Shown in pieces: positions 35,657-44,920 of a stretch of DNA of 64,000 bases. The notes under the pieces were generated by a model. It did no database searches. It was not told where the DNA came from and saw only the letters and a program-made list of their open reading frames with translations. Made by a program: the position numbers and the translations under genes. The stretch comes from Lentisphaerota bacterium (GTDB lineage Bacteria > Verrucomicrobiota > Lentisphaeria > Victivallales > Victivallaceae): NCBI GenBank assembly GCA_017134815.1, contig CP071032.1, forward strand, positions 1,240,001 to 1,304,000. The letters are read 5' to 3'. Every line of letters starts with the position of its first letter. Position 1 is the first letter of the stretch.

Positions 35657-36553
35657 TTAAATTATTACTTCGAGAATAAGCTCTCCGTAATTTTTTATTT
35701 TTCCATCATTCCCCATTTGCTGTATAAAGTCCATAGACTTTTGCAGGATGGCCTTTACGTAAACAGGCTCACCGTTTTCAAGAGTGATAGTTTCGCCATA
35801 AACAGGAAATTCTGTAGCAAATTCATGGATTTTTTTCATGACGCTGTCCCTGGTATCTCCAAGGCATGATATGCAGAATTCGTAACGCTGGCTTACCGAC
35901 GAGTTACTCTCTTTTTTCCCAGTCAATGCAATACCACAGCCATCAGCGTTCACCGGAATGCCTCCTCGGAAGATATCAGTATCAACCGTCATTCCGAATT
36001 TATCAGCCAGCCAGCTGGTAATTGCACGCTCAAACCAGACCGGATCAACAACATTGTTGGTAGCGAATTTAACTCTTTGTGATTCGTCAACCGTGAACCG
36101 TTCAAGCATAACCTTGTTCTCATCAAAAAAAGCTTCAAATTGCAGTCTGAGCGTATGTTCCTCTTCTTCATTGAAAGAGCATGAGACGTCTTGGAGGAGC
36201 AATGCTTTAGGAATACGGTATCCAACATTGTCAAGCTTGTTAAGTGGAATTAAGAGCAGCTCACCGCTATTCTGGCTTTGCTTGCCGCCAAGGCCGTTCA
36301 GGGTGAATTTATCGTCTTCGTCAAATAAAAGGCTCAAACCGTTATCAATTGCCAGAACTTCTGTTGAAAGAGTAAGTTTTTTGCTCAAAATACGCTTTTC
36401 CAGTGGTTGGTCGTAAGCGTAAGAACATTTTGTGTCACGATATGTGGCGCGAAAATTCAGGACTGAAGAATTCTTGGTTTCCCCAATAAAATTTCCCTTG
36501 TACATTACGGCACAAGGCCCGATCTTAAAATTCCTTGAGTCAAAACTAGGCAT
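35657..36553 (-). CDS. Phage-tail-like fusion: tail tube-like plus tail terminator-like domains
   Basis: 298 aa, AAGGAAA before the ATG. Residues about 1-155 begin NFKIGPCAVMYKGNFIGETK and continue with alternating beta strands ending in ERFTVDE, resembling phage tail-tube proteins (GP-x-x-V-x-Y-x-G-x-x-I/L-G start). Residues about 170-298 (WFERAITSWLADKFGMTVDT, FRGGIPVNADGCGIALTG, RYEFCISCLGDTRDSVMKKI) resemble tail terminator/minor capsid proteins, where a GG-x-P-x-x-x-D-G/N segment precedes the core. No other phage genes adjoin except the LysM-like neighbour. Assignment is by pattern only. Confidence 0.5.
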   Translation of the reverse strand: MPSFDSRNFKIGPCAVMYKGNFIGETKNSSVLNFRATYRDTKCSYAYDQPLEKRILSKKLTLSTEVLAIDNGLSLLFDEDDKFTLNGLGGKQSQNSGELLLIPLNKLDNVGYRIPKALLLQDVSCSFNEEEEHTLRLQFEAFFDENKVMLERFTVDESQRVKFATNNVVDPVWFERAITSWLADKFGMTVDTDIFRGGIPVNADGCGIALTGKKESNSSVSQRYEFCISCLGDTRDSVMKKIHEFATEFPVYGETITLENGEPVYVKAILQKSMDFIQQMGNDGKIKNYGELILEVII

Positions 36554-36756
36554 ACTATTTCCTTTTTATTAAGAACTGCGTGATTGCATGTTCATACAAT
36601 TAGAGAAATCGTCAACCTTAAGCTTAATTTTAGATCATTATGCGACTTACAATATCGCGAATGCAATGTCTTTAATTTTTGAATAATCAGGTAAAGATTT
36701 AAAATAAAGGCCTACTGTAATTGGAAAAATCCGGCATTGTGTTTTAATGTAAGGCT

Positions 36757-37611
36757 ATGGAAATTTCAGATAAAAATATTAAATACGCGGTTATCGGGGA
36801 TCCGATTGCCCACTCATTGTCCCCGCAAATGCAGAATGCCGGCTTTGAAGCCTGCGGTCTGGGCCGTCCTTACGGCAAAATTCATGTCAGACTTGAAGAA
36901 CTGAATGACTTTACTGCATTCGCCAGAGACCACCTGCTTGGCTTCAATATAACCGTTCCGCATAAACAGAATATTATTCCGTATCTTGATTCAATATCCG
37001 AAGCAGCCGGACTCGCCAAAAGCGTCAACACCGTAACTGTAATAGACGGTAAACTGCATGGTGACACTACTGATGGCTACGGCCTGCAGGCGGCCTTAAA
37101 ATCAGATTTTGATCTGGATGTAGAAGGGGCAAGTTTGTTCTTTGTCGGCTGCGGTGGAGCGATTCAGGCAGTAGCTTATCATCTTGCTGCCCAGCACCCG
37201 GCGGCCATGTATTTCGCCAACCGCACCGCGCCAAAAGCCGGATTGCTGGTAGCCGGACTCGGAGCCGCCTATCCTGAAGTATGCTATGAATGCTGCGCTC
37301 TGGATGAAATGGAACTGCTGCAGGATTTTATCAGCAAATCCGATGTCCTTATTCAGGGTACCAGCCTCGGGCTGAAGCCGGAAGACCCTTCTCCGATACC
37401 CCTGAATTTGCTTAAAGACATCTGTGTTTATGACACCATTTACAAAGAAACCCCGTTGCAGCAAGCGGCCAGAAAAGCTGAGCTGCCAGTTGCTGACGGC
37501 AGAAGTATGCTGCTGTTCCAGGGGGCAAAATCATTCAATATCTGGACCGGTATGGAAGCCCCGGTTGCCGCAATGCGCCAGGCACTCGAAACCGCAATAG
37601 CCCAACGCTGA
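36757..37611 (+). CDS. aroE: Shikimate dehydrogenase
   Basis: 284 aa. NADP-dependent reduction of 3-dehydroshikimate in aromatic amino-acid synthesis. Family motifs present: YAVIGDPIAHSLSPQMQN (substrate Ser pair), FNITVPHKQNI (catalytic Lys), VNTVTVIDGKLHGDTTDGYG (catalytic Asp), LFFVGCGGAIQAVAYHLA (nucleotide-binding loop, slightly altered from GAGGA). The normal length is kept. The ribosome site is weak. A prepilin peptidase gene follows 13 bases later, as in many genomes where aroE and A24 peptidase genes are neighbours. Confidence 0.93.
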   Translation: MEISDKNIKYAVIGDPIAHSLSPQMQNAGFEACGLGRPYGKIHVRLEELNDFTAFARDHLLGFNITVPHKQNIIPYLDSISEAAGLAKSVNTVTVIDGKLHGDTTDGYGLQAALKSDFDLDVEGASLFFVGCGGAIQAVAYHLAAQHPAAMYFANRTAPKAGLLVAGLGAAYPEVCYECCALDEMELLQDFISKSDVLIQGTSLGLKPEDPSPIPLNLLKDICVYDTIYKETPLQQAARKAELPVADGRSMLLFQGAKSFNIWTGMEAPVAAMRQALETAIAQR

Positions 37612-37624
37612 AAGGAAACGTCAT

Positions 37625-38470
37625 ATGCCAGCTTTTGGCTCTTTCCAGTTTTTACCGCAAATGATGCCTTTCTGGTATTTCATGTCTTTTATAATCGGCT
37701 GCTGTATCGGCAGTTTTTTAAATGTCTGTATCTACCGCATTCCGGCCGGTAAATCATTATCAATGCCGCCGTCACACTGTCCAAAATGCAGGCACCGGAT
37801 ACGCTGGTATGAAAATATTCCGCTGCTCAGCTGGCTGGTGCTGCGCGGCCAATGCAGCAGTTGCAAATGCCGAATTCCAGCACGCTATTTTCTTGTTGAA
37901 TTATTGACCGGACTGCTGTTTTTTGTTTTATTCTTCAAGGTTACGCTGGACCGGCAGCCAACAGGCATACTGCTGGTGTATTACGGTATGACCATGCTGA
38001 TTGTGACTACAGCATTTATTGATTACGAACATCGTATTATTCCAAATAAAACAACCTATCCGGCAATGCTGCTGGGATTAGTCGCAGCCTTATTATTCCC
38101 GCAAATCTGGCATACCACAAGCCACTTCAAGGCGTTCCTGCTTTCTCTCGCAAGCTTAATCGGCTGCACAGTATTCATGGCGGCCTTCGCAATTACTGGC
38201 AAAATGATATTCAAACGTGACGCACTGGGCTGGGGAGATGTGAAGTATATCGCCGCAGTCGGAGCCTGCCTGGGACCGCTGGGCGCTTTTTTTACCCTGC
38301 TTTTCGGTTCTTTGACCGGAACTCTGGCCGGAGTCGGAATCATGCTTCGCAAGCGTACCAGCCTGAAAACAGCAATCCCGTTCGGCCCGTTTCTGGCAGC
38401 CGGCACCTATTTGTGGATGGTTTTCGGAGAACGCCTGACCAGTTTTTATTTGAGTTTTTTCCCTCAATAA
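37625..38470 (+). CDS. pilD: Prepilin peptidase (A24A, PilD-type)
   Basis: 281 aa with about eight membrane helices. Bifunctional leader peptidase/N-methylase architecture: a GCCIGSFLNVCIYRIP start, the two zinc-type CxxC pairs HCPKCRHRIRWYENIPLLSW and CSSCKCRIPARYF, then the aspartates in TAFIDYEHRIIPN and GWGDVKYIAAVGA. It processes type IV pilins or pseudopilins at the inner membrane. Class III (Flp-type) pilins at 59339-59784 use a different processing motif and usually a separate TadV-type peptidase, so this enzyme may serve other pilins outside the window. Confidence 0.93.
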   Translation: MPAFGSFQFLPQMMPFWYFMSFIIGCCIGSFLNVCIYRIPAGKSLSMPPSHCPKCRHRIRWYENIPLLSWLVLRGQCSSCKCRIPARYFLVELLTGLLFFVLFFKVTLDRQPTGILLVYYGMTMLIVTTAFIDYEHRIIPNKTTYPAMLLGLVAALLFPQIWHTTSHFKAFLLSLASLIGCTVFMAAFAITGKMIFKRDALGWGDVKYIAAVGACLGPLGAFFTLLFGSLTGTLAGVGIMLRKRTSLKTAIPFGPFLAAGTYLWMVFGERLTSFYLSFFPQ

Positions 38471-38490
38471 AAGCCAGGTGCTCCAGAACT

Positions 38491-39411
38491 TCAGCGGATT
38501 AAACCGCCAATAATTTCATTAACCGATCTGCAACCATGACGCTCCAGGTATTCATCAATACCCTGAGCAACTTTCAACGGGGCATGAGGGTCGACAAAAA
38601 TCGCGGTTCCGACTGCCACCGCACTGGCTCCTGCCAGCAGAAATTCGACAGCATCAAGCCCGGTCATTATTCCGCCCATGCCGATTACCGGCACCTCAAC
38701 TGCCTGCGCAACCTCATACACCATCCTGACCGCTACCGGCTTCACCGCGGGCCCGCTGAGACCACCAGTCAGGTTGGCAATTCTGGGACGTCGGGTTTCG
38801 ACATCAATTGCCATTCCGGTTAATGTATTAATCAATGAAACCATATCACTGCCGGCATCGACAACCGAGCGGGCAAAATCGGAAATGCAGGTTACATTCG
38901 GGCTCAACTTGGTAATCAGCGGCAGCGTAGTAACTTTCCTGATTTCAGATACCACCTGATGCGCCAGCTTCAAATCGGTACCGAAAGCCACACCGCCCTC
39001 CTTGACGTTGGGGCATGATATATTGATCTCAAGTGCGGCAATCCCCTCGCGATCCGCTTCCAGGCGGGCGGCAACATCCCGGTACTCCTCAATCGTTTTT
39101 CCCCAGATATTGACGATTATCGTAGCGCCGGTAGTCCGGAGAAAGGGCATATATTCCTTGCCGTGCAGAAACTTCTCGACACCAGGCCCCTGCAGGCCGA
39201 TCGCGTTAAGCATACCGCTGGAAACTTCTGCCACCCGCGGAGTCGGATTGCCGTGGCTCGGCTTCATAGCTATGCCCTTGACTACAACAGCTCCAAGCTG
39301 GTCAAGGTCATAGTAGTCCTTGTATTCAAAACCGTAACCAAAGGTCCCAGACGCGGTCATAACCGGATTTTTAATTGAGAATTTTCCTAAATCAACAGTC
39401 AGATCAGCCAT
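38491..39411 (-). CDS. pyrD: Dihydroorotate dehydrogenase, catalytic subunit (type 1B)
   Basis: 306 aa TIM barrel that oxidises dihydroorotate to orotate with FMN in pyrimidine synthesis. NPVMTASGTFGYGFEY, LEINISCPNVKEGG (active-site Cys of class 1) and VIGMGGIMTGLDAVEFLLAGA (FMN phosphate site) are visible. It pairs with the electron-transfer subunit encoded upstream: the start codon overlaps the pyrK stop in TAATG (one shared base), so the NAD-linked 1B enzyme forms a PyrDK heterotetramer. Confidence 0.94.
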   Translation of the reverse strand: MADLTVDLGKFSIKNPVMTASGTFGYGFEYKDYYDLDQLGAVVVKGIAMKPSHGNPTPRVAEVSSGMLNAIGLQGPGVEKFLHGKEYMPFLRTTGATIIVNIWGKTIEEYRDVAARLEADREGIAALEINISCPNVKEGGVAFGTDLKLAHQVVSEIRKVTTLPLITKLSPNVTCISDFARSVVDAGSDMVSLINTLTGMAIDVETRRPRIANLTGGLSGPAVKPVAVRMVYEVAQAVEVPVIGMGGIMTGLDAVEFLLAGASAVAVGTAIFVDPHAPLKVAQGIDEYLERHGCRSVNEIIGGLIR

Positions 39412-40199
39412 TATTTTTCTCCCACATAAACATCTGAAGCTTTAAAAACCGGCCCCTCTTTGCAGGTACGCGCATAGCGCCAGCCGTCCGGGTTGTCATC
39501 TTTTACCTTGACGACACAGGCAAAACATGCTCCGACACCGCAGCACATCAAATGGTCAAGACTCAGCTCTCCATCATCAAAGCCCTTGTCCTGAAGAATT
39601 TTTGCCAGAGCCAACAGCATCGGAGTCGGCCCGCAGCCGTAAAATCGTATTTTCCTGTCGGGATTTTCAGCTATAACCTGCGGAATTAATTCTGTAACAA
39701 AACCTTTATGCCCTTCAGAGCCGTCATTGGTTGCAGTACGGACATCGAAACCGGCAGCTGCAAATTTTTCAGTCAGAATCAGGTCTTCCTGCGAGCGAGC
39801 TCCAAGCAGGAGAACACCTTTAGCAGGAGACCTTTCAGCCAGCAGATAAGTTGCCGCTGAACCATAGCCGCCGGCAACTATTACCGGAACTTCATCTGCT
39901 TCCGGAATCGAAAATGGATTGCCAAGCGGTCCCATCACATCACAAATTGTTCCCGGTTTGAGTTTGGACAGGACTTTAGTCCCCTCTCCTACTACCTTAT
40001 AAACAACTGTGAGCAACCCGGCTTCAGAGACATCGCTGATACTGAACGGGCGACGCAGAATACGATCTCTGAGGTTGGCTATTTTAACATGTACAAACTG
40101 TCCCGGCTGCGTATTGCGACAGATGTCCGGCACATAAAACTGAACTTGATAGTATTCATCCTTAAGAATTGAGTTAGTGACGATCTCGCCTGTTTTCAT
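39411..40199 (-). CDS. pyrK: Dihydroorotate dehydrogenase electron-transfer subunit
   Basis: 262 aa FAD/[2Fe-2S] protein that passes electrons from PyrD to NAD. The FAD-binding RILRRPFSISDV, the NAD-site VIVAGGYGSAATYLLAE and the cluster ligands HLMCCGVGACFACVVKV plus a later Cys (RTCKEGP) are in normal order. It is the first gene of a two-gene pyrK-pyrD operon. Confidence 0.93.
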   Translation of the reverse strand: MKTGEIVTNSILKDEYYQVQFYVPDICRNTQPGQFVHVKIANLRDRILRRPFSISDVSEAGLLTVVYKVVGEGTKVLSKLKPGTICDVMGPLGNPFSIPEADEVPVIVAGGYGSAATYLLAERSPAKGVLLLGARSQEDLILTEKFAAAGFDVRTATNDGSEGHKGFVTELIPQVIAENPDRKIRFYGCGPTPMLLALAKILQDKGFDDGELSLDHLMCCGVGACFACVVKVKDDNPDGWRYARTCKEGPVFKASDVYVGEK

Positions 40200-40423
40200 G
40201 CTGATTTCCCGCTGTTAAACATTTTGCATACAGCAGGTAAGTTACTCCAGAAACTGAAATTCTCAAGCTGCAAAATTAAATGTTATCCCTGCAGAGCCTT
40301 TTATAGAAAATCCACTTTGCCCAGTAAATTAAAGGTTTTAATGAAATTTACTTGCTTTCCCGCCGGCAGGACATTACCTTTGAAGGTTTTATAAAATTAT
40401 AACTACCACTGAAACGAACAGGC

Positions 40424-41305
40424 ATGAAAAAGATTGAATATATTGAACGTCAAACCGGCAGGATAAGAGTTGAAAATCCTCCGGGCGAATCTTATTTAAA
40501 ATTTCTATATCATAACCCTCTGGGCAGCCTGCCGTTGAATCTGGTTGTCAAGCGTAAGCTTCTTTCCGCTTTTTACGGCTGGCTGATGAAGCGGAAGAAT
40601 TCCTGCCGGAAAATCGCTCCATTCGTCAAGCAGTACGGCATAGATGCGCAGGAAGCCTTAGACCCCTTAAAACAGTACAAATCATTCAATGATTTTTTCA
40701 TAAGAAAGCTGAAACCCAGTGCCAGACCAATTCAGCAGGGAGTGACTTCGCCGGCAGACGGCAAAATTCTGGCTTTTCAAAATATGGATGACATCGCCAG
40801 CTTTTTTGTAAAAGGTGATAAATTCACCCTTGAAAAATTTTTACGTTCAAAAAAACTGGCTTACGAATACAGCAATGCGGCAATAATTATTGTCCGGCTG
40901 GCCCCGAATGACTATCACCGTTTTCATTTCCCTTATCAGGGCAAGGCTTCTGCGCCGTGCCGGATCAATGGCAGCTGTTTTTCTGTTTCCCCCTATGCTG
41001 TGAACTGGAATTTCACCCGTGTTTTCTGCGAAAACAAACGGCATTACAGTCTCCTTAAAACTGCAGATAAAGGTACCATTCTAATATCGCCGGTTGGAGC
41101 AACCATGATAGGCAGTATTGTTGAAACTTATGTGCCTGAGAGTGAAGTTGCCAAAGGAGACGAAATGGGGTACTTCTCTTTTGGCGGCTCCTCAATACTG
41201 ATGCTTATTGATCGCGGTAAAGTCACAATTGACGCAGATATACTGAAAAATACCGCTAACGGTCTTGAAACCACAGTCCGCATGGGGGAAACGATAGGTC
41301 ATTGA
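40424..41305 (+). CDS. psd: Phosphatidylserine decarboxylase
   Basis: 293 aa. Makes phosphatidylethanolamine from phosphatidylserine at the inner membrane. The self-cleavage site is FGGSS (about Gly255-Ser256), whose Ser becomes the pyruvoyl group. Other motifs are TSPADGKILAF (Asp112) and APNDYHRFHFPYQG (His165, His168). Normal length for the Psd type with a short membrane-proximal N-terminus. No phosphatidylserine synthase gene is adjacent. The ribosome site is weak. Confidence 0.93.
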   Translation: MKKIEYIERQTGRIRVENPPGESYLKFLYHNPLGSLPLNLVVKRKLLSAFYGWLMKRKNSCRKIAPFVKQYGIDAQEALDPLKQYKSFNDFFIRKLKPSARPIQQGVTSPADGKILAFQNMDDIASFFVKGDKFTLEKFLRSKKLAYEYSNAAIIIVRLAPNDYHRFHFPYQGKASAPCRINGSCFSVSPYAVNWNFTRVFCENKRHYSLLKTADKGTILISPVGATMIGSIVETYVPESEVAKGDEMGYFSFGGSSILMLIDRGKVTIDADILKNTANGLETTVRMGETIGH

Positions 41306-41315
41306 TAGAACAGAA

Positions 41316-41348
41316 AAGCCCTCTGAGTCAAAGCTGCTCAAAGGGCTT
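41316..41348 (-). terminator. Terminator hairpin between psd and leuD
   Basis: AAGCCCT pairs with AGGGCTT, with an inner GAG/CTC stem, then TTTTC on the minus strand. Probably serves leuC-leuD. Confidence 0.5.
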
Positions 41349-41366
41349 GGATATTTGGGAAAAAAG

Positions 41367-41909
41367 TTATTTAATCATGCCTGATTTTCTAGCGTAATTA
41401 AAAATGCCGCCGGCATTGATCACTTCCTTGACCGCTCCCAGGTCACGGGATTCGAGAGTCTCACCGGAAGTAACAATCTTTACGGTATTGTTATCAAGGT
41501 CAACCTCAACTTCGTCACCAGTCTGGAGCTTCTTACTAAGCTGGTCATCTATCTCAACCGGAAAAACTTCCCCGGTTGCAATACAGTTCCTGAAGAAAAT
41601 ACGCGCAAATGAATTGGCAATGACAACCTTGCAACCGGCTGCTCCAAGACTGATTGGAGCGTGCTCACGGCTGGACCCGCAACCGAAATTGCTGCCGCCG
41701 ATAACAATCGGATATTCAGTCTTCATGCCACCCTCTGCCACATATCTGGTCTTGTATTCATCCGGCAGTCCGATAAGCGCGTAACTGCCAAGCTTTTCAT
41801 ACTCTTCTTTGATAGTGGGCACCAGATTCAGGTACTGAGCCGGAATAATCTGGTCGGTATCTATATTGTCGCCTACGACAAATACTCTGCCTTTAATAAT
41901 ATTAGCCAT
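41367..41909 (-). CDS. leuD: 3-isopropylmalate dehydratase small subunit
   Basis: 180 aa. Swivel domain of the aconitase family: GDNIDTDQIIPAQYL at the start and IVIGGSNFGCGSSREHAPISL (substrate-binding loop), then ANSFARIFFRNCIATGE. With LeuC it isomerises 2-isopropylmalate in leucine synthesis. Its short length and the YLNL loop fit the archaeal-type LeuD group, in which homoaconitase or citramalate-type substrates are also known. It is the second gene of the leuC-leuD operon. Confidence 0.9.
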   Translation of the reverse strand: MANIIKGRVFVVGDNIDTDQIIPAQYLNLVPTIKEEYEKLGSYALIGLPDEYKTRYVAEGGMKTEYPIVIGGSNFGCGSSREHAPISLGAAGCKVVIANSFARIFFRNCIATGEVFPVEIDDQLSKKLQTGDEVEVDLDNNTVKIVTSGETLESRDLGAVKEVINAGGIFNYARKSGMIK

Positions 41910-41932
41910 TATGATTTCTCCTTTTCAGCCGC

Positions 41933-43234
41933 TTATTTCAAGTATCCACGAGGATCAGCAAGGTGGCCATTCAATGCAGACGCGGCGGCAGTATACGGTG
42001 ACGCCAGAATTGTCTGCGAATCTTTTGACCCCATACGTCCAGGGAAATTACGATTAGTAGTGCTTACACAGACTTCTGCTTTGTTACAGCGCCCGAAGGT
42101 GTCCACAGGACCTCCAAGACACGCAGCACATGACGGTTCGGCAATTTCCAGACAACCGGCGTCAATAAAGATATCAGCCAGACTTTTACCATCAATACTT
42201 ATTTTATTCAAGGCATCAGCAACTTCAGCTGTGGCAGGCACAATAAAGGTATCCACCATAACTTTGCGTCCTTTCAAGATTTCAGCCGCAAAAATAAAGT
42301 CAGTGAGTTTTCCTCCAGTACAGGAGCCGATATAAGAACGATCAATTTTTACATCAGAGGCTTCTGCAACTGTCTTCATATTGTCGGGGGAGTAAGGCAA
42401 AGCCACTACCGGAACAAAGTCCTCAGCCTTGTACTCGTAAACCGCCTTGTAGTCCGCATCGTCATCGCTGAAAAAACAGTTAAAGGATTTGCAGGTGCGG
42501 GAACGGACATATTCTATGGTCTTTTCATCCGGAGCAATAATGCCGTTTTTGCCGCCGGCTTCAATAGCCATATTACAGATAGTCATGCGTTCTTCCACGC
42601 TCAAGCCTTCAATGGTGTCACCGGCAAATTCCATCGCACAGTAGGTGGCGCCGTCAACACCGATATCGCCAATAAACTTCAAAATCATATCCTTGGCGGT
42701 AACCCCTTTAGGCAACTTGCCATTTACAATGAACTTGATTGTCGGCGGTACCTTTACCAGCAGCTTCCCGGTTCCCATGACAAAGCCAGCATCAGTATTG
42801 CCGATACCAGTGGCAAACATGCCCAGCGCTCCATGAGTACAGGTGTGTGAATCTGTGCCAAAAAGCACTTCACCCGGGCGAATATGGCCTTTTTCCGGCA
42901 ACGTAACATGGCACACTCCGGAATATGCATCAGTAGCGGGATCATAGAAATAGGGCAGATTCTGCTCATTCACGAACTTACGCAGCACATCCACATTGCG
43001 GTGACACTTTTCATCAGCAGTAAAAATGTAATGATCGGGAATAATTACAACTCCCTCATTATCCCATACTTTGGCGTCTTCGCCGAATTCACGTTTAAAT
43101 ACACCAATAGTGCCGGGGCCGCAAACGTCGTGAGTCATCAAGGTATTTGCCTTGACCCAGATATTTTCACCGGGCTTGACCTGGTCGCGTCCGGCGGCAT
43201 GTGCCAGAATCTTTTCGGTGATTGTCATACCCAT
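41933..43234 (-). CDS. leuC: 3-isopropylmalate dehydratase large subunit
   Basis: 433 aa. Aconitase-family catalytic subunit. The iron-sulfur cluster cysteines are in SYIGSCTGGKL and CAACLGGP, and substrate residues in GTDSHTCTHGALG. The length matches the archaeal/bacterial LeuC2-type rather than the 470-aa enterobacterial form. AGGGAG precedes the ATG. leuD begins 23 bases after its stop. No leuA or leuB is adjacent, so the rest of the leucine genes lie elsewhere. Confidence 0.9.
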   Translation of the reverse strand: MGMTITEKILAHAAGRDQVKPGENIWVKANTLMTHDVCGPGTIGVFKREFGEDAKVWDNEGVVIIPDHYIFTADEKCHRNVDVLRKFVNEQNLPYFYDPATDAYSGVCHVTLPEKGHIRPGEVLFGTDSHTCTHGALGMFATGIGNTDAGFVMGTGKLLVKVPPTIKFIVNGKLPKGVTAKDMILKFIGDIGVDGATYCAMEFAGDTIEGLSVEERMTICNMAIEAGGKNGIIAPDEKTIEYVRSRTCKSFNCFFSDDDADYKAVYEYKAEDFVPVVALPYSPDNMKTVAEASDVKIDRSYIGSCTGGKLTDFIFAAEILKGRKVMVDTFIVPATAEVADALNKISIDGKSLADIFIDAGCLEIAEPSCAACLGGPVDTFGRCNKAEVCVSTTNRNFPGRMGSKDSQTILASPYTAAASALNGHLADPRGYLK

Positions 43235-43378
43235 ATTTAGAGTTCTCCCTAAGTTAAAGTGTTCAAACCAGAAACGTTAATCTACAGTGCAAAGCAGAAA
43301 AATAAAGCATCCAGGCAAATTTTCTTAAAGGAATATGCAAATACTCGCAATTGCCGTCTTGTTTTACTGAAAAAAATA

Positions 43379-43392
43379 ATAATACGTATTAT
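43379..43392. promoter_or_regulatory. Perfect 14-bp palindrome in adaptor gene promoter region
   Basis: ATAATACGTATTAT (43379-43392) is a perfect palindrome 43-56 bases before the ATG of the first adaptor gene, overlapping TATTATATT that could be its -10 box. It may be a regulator site; no matching copy was found before the second adaptor gene. Confidence 0.35.
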
Positions 43393-43434
43393 ATTGTCTA
43401 TAAAGAGAATTTTGCAGCAAATTGAGGAAAAACC

Positions 43435-44883
43435 ATGCTTAGACCTGTCATTTCTGTCATGATTGCAACGCTTTTCTGCCCGGTTTTGAACCTGGCAGCA
43501 GCTCCGAAAACCATGCCCTATTATGTAATGAAAGATAAAGCCTGCCAGAAAGCTTTTTTTCTGGGAGAGGTTGAGCAAGGCAGGTCAATAACCATGGGCT
43601 TCAGCATGGATTGCCAGATCAAGTATGTAATTCCAGTCAACACCCATGTATACGGCCGGGTTTTCAACACTTCCGGTCAGGAAGTCATAAAAGGCAGAAC
43701 TCTGGCCAAAGCCAGCAGCAAAATTCAGGAACTCAGCTTGAACGTAGCAATGCTGAATCTCAAAAAAACTCAGTTGACAGTGAAGGATATGGAAGAGGAC
43801 TTTCAAAGAGTTAAATCACTTTTTGAACGCAGCGTTTACAGTACAAAACAGTTTCAGGATGCCACCAATGAATTCTTGAAAGCCAAAACGGATTATGAAG
43901 TTGCCAAAATGCAGGTCTACGAAGCTCGCGAGGACCTGGAAAAATGCTACCTGCGAGCTCCATTTGACGGCGTTGTAGAGAAAAACTTTGTATCCGAAGG
44001 CAGTTCTGTCGAATCGGGAGATCCGGTGCTCAAACTATGTATCCTGTCACCGGCCAGAGTGATTGTCAAAATGCATGAGGTGCTGACCGGCCTGATAAGT
44101 GTCAATAACCGATTTCTGGTGTATCCTTCCGGGAACTTCTCGCCGTCTGCAGCATGGTTAAGTCCCAGAGGTATTTTTCCGGATCACATAGTGCTGTTTG
44201 TTGATAATAACCTGATCGCAAAAACCGACCTTTCTCCGGAAGACGTAAATCTGCCTAAAGTCCAGTACATGTCTCCAGCCGCCAAACTGCGCAAAATGCC
44301 CGGCGTGCAGATCTGGGTCCCGGACCAGGCTTTAGTCTACAGTAAAGGAAAAACATACGTATGGGTAGCAGAGGATGAGTTTGCCATCCAGAAAGAAAAG
44401 GCCTTTAAGCGCGTTTTCACGGTGCGCAAAATCGAAGTAGAAATCGCCGATATGATAATGGAAAGATCAGTGATTCCCTACCATGCTCTGAAAAAAGCCA
44501 ATGGCATAAAACCGTTTCAACTTATTGTCGTCGAATCAGATGGCAACCTGGTAGACGGCAAGAAAGCGGTACTGGAGGAATATCGCCGCAAGTTCCGTCC
44601 TGGAGAAAAAGTCTGGGTACTGATTCCTGAACTCACAAAACTGGTGCACAGTGTTCCAATGTCTGCCATCCAGAAACGTGATGACAACTTTTATCTGTTT
44701 ACGGTCAGCAACAACAAAGCAGTTCCCATTGAAGTATTTATTTACGAACAGGAAGATTCATCAGCCTGGGTTATAGGCGCAGGACTGAAGTACGGCCTCA
44801 AGGTCCTGCTCCCGCAAAAAGGAGACCTGATATTTCCCGGAGATGAAATTAAACTGGACAGGGAGATACCATTCCATCCTTGA
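43435..44883 (+). CDS. HlyD/RND-type periplasmic adaptor-like protein, paralog 1
   Basis: 482 aa exported protein (signal MLRPVISVMIATLFCPVLNL...AAA). It has half-lipoyl motifs VIPVNTHVYGRVFNTSGQEV (about 63-82) and LRAPFDGVVEKNFVSEGSSV flanking a coiled-coil hairpin (RVKSLFERSVYSTKQFQDAT...YEVAKMQVYEAREDLEK). Beta-barrel-like segments follow, for example VWVPDQALVYSK. This is the membrane-fusion/periplasmic-adaptor architecture of RND and ABC exporters. No RND or ABC pump gene adjoins. A second paralog with the same layout lies at 46800-48263, separated by a GH15 gene on the other strand. Confidence 0.75.
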   Translation: MLRPVISVMIATLFCPVLNLAAAPKTMPYYVMKDKACQKAFFLGEVEQGRSITMGFSMDCQIKYVIPVNTHVYGRVFNTSGQEVIKGRTLAKASSKIQELSLNVAMLNLKKTQLTVKDMEEDFQRVKSLFERSVYSTKQFQDATNEFLKAKTDYEVAKMQVYEAREDLEKCYLRAPFDGVVEKNFVSEGSSVESGDPVLKLCILSPARVIVKMHEVLTGLISVNNRFLVYPSGNFSPSAAWLSPRGIFPDHIVLFVDNNLIAKTDLSPEDVNLPKVQYMSPAAKLRKMPGVQIWVPDQALVYSKGKTYVWVAEDEFAIQKEKAFKRVFTVRKIEVEIADMIMERSVIPYHALKKANGIKPFQLIVVESDGNLVDGKKAVLEEYRRKFRPGEKVWVLIPELTKLVHSVPMSAIQKRDDNFYLFTVSNNKAVPIEVFIYEQEDSSAWVIGAGLKYGLKVLLPQKGDLIFPGDEIKLDREIPFHP

Positions 44884-44920
44884 CGCCGACCAGCAGTCAT
44901 CTGAAACGATTAATGCGAAT

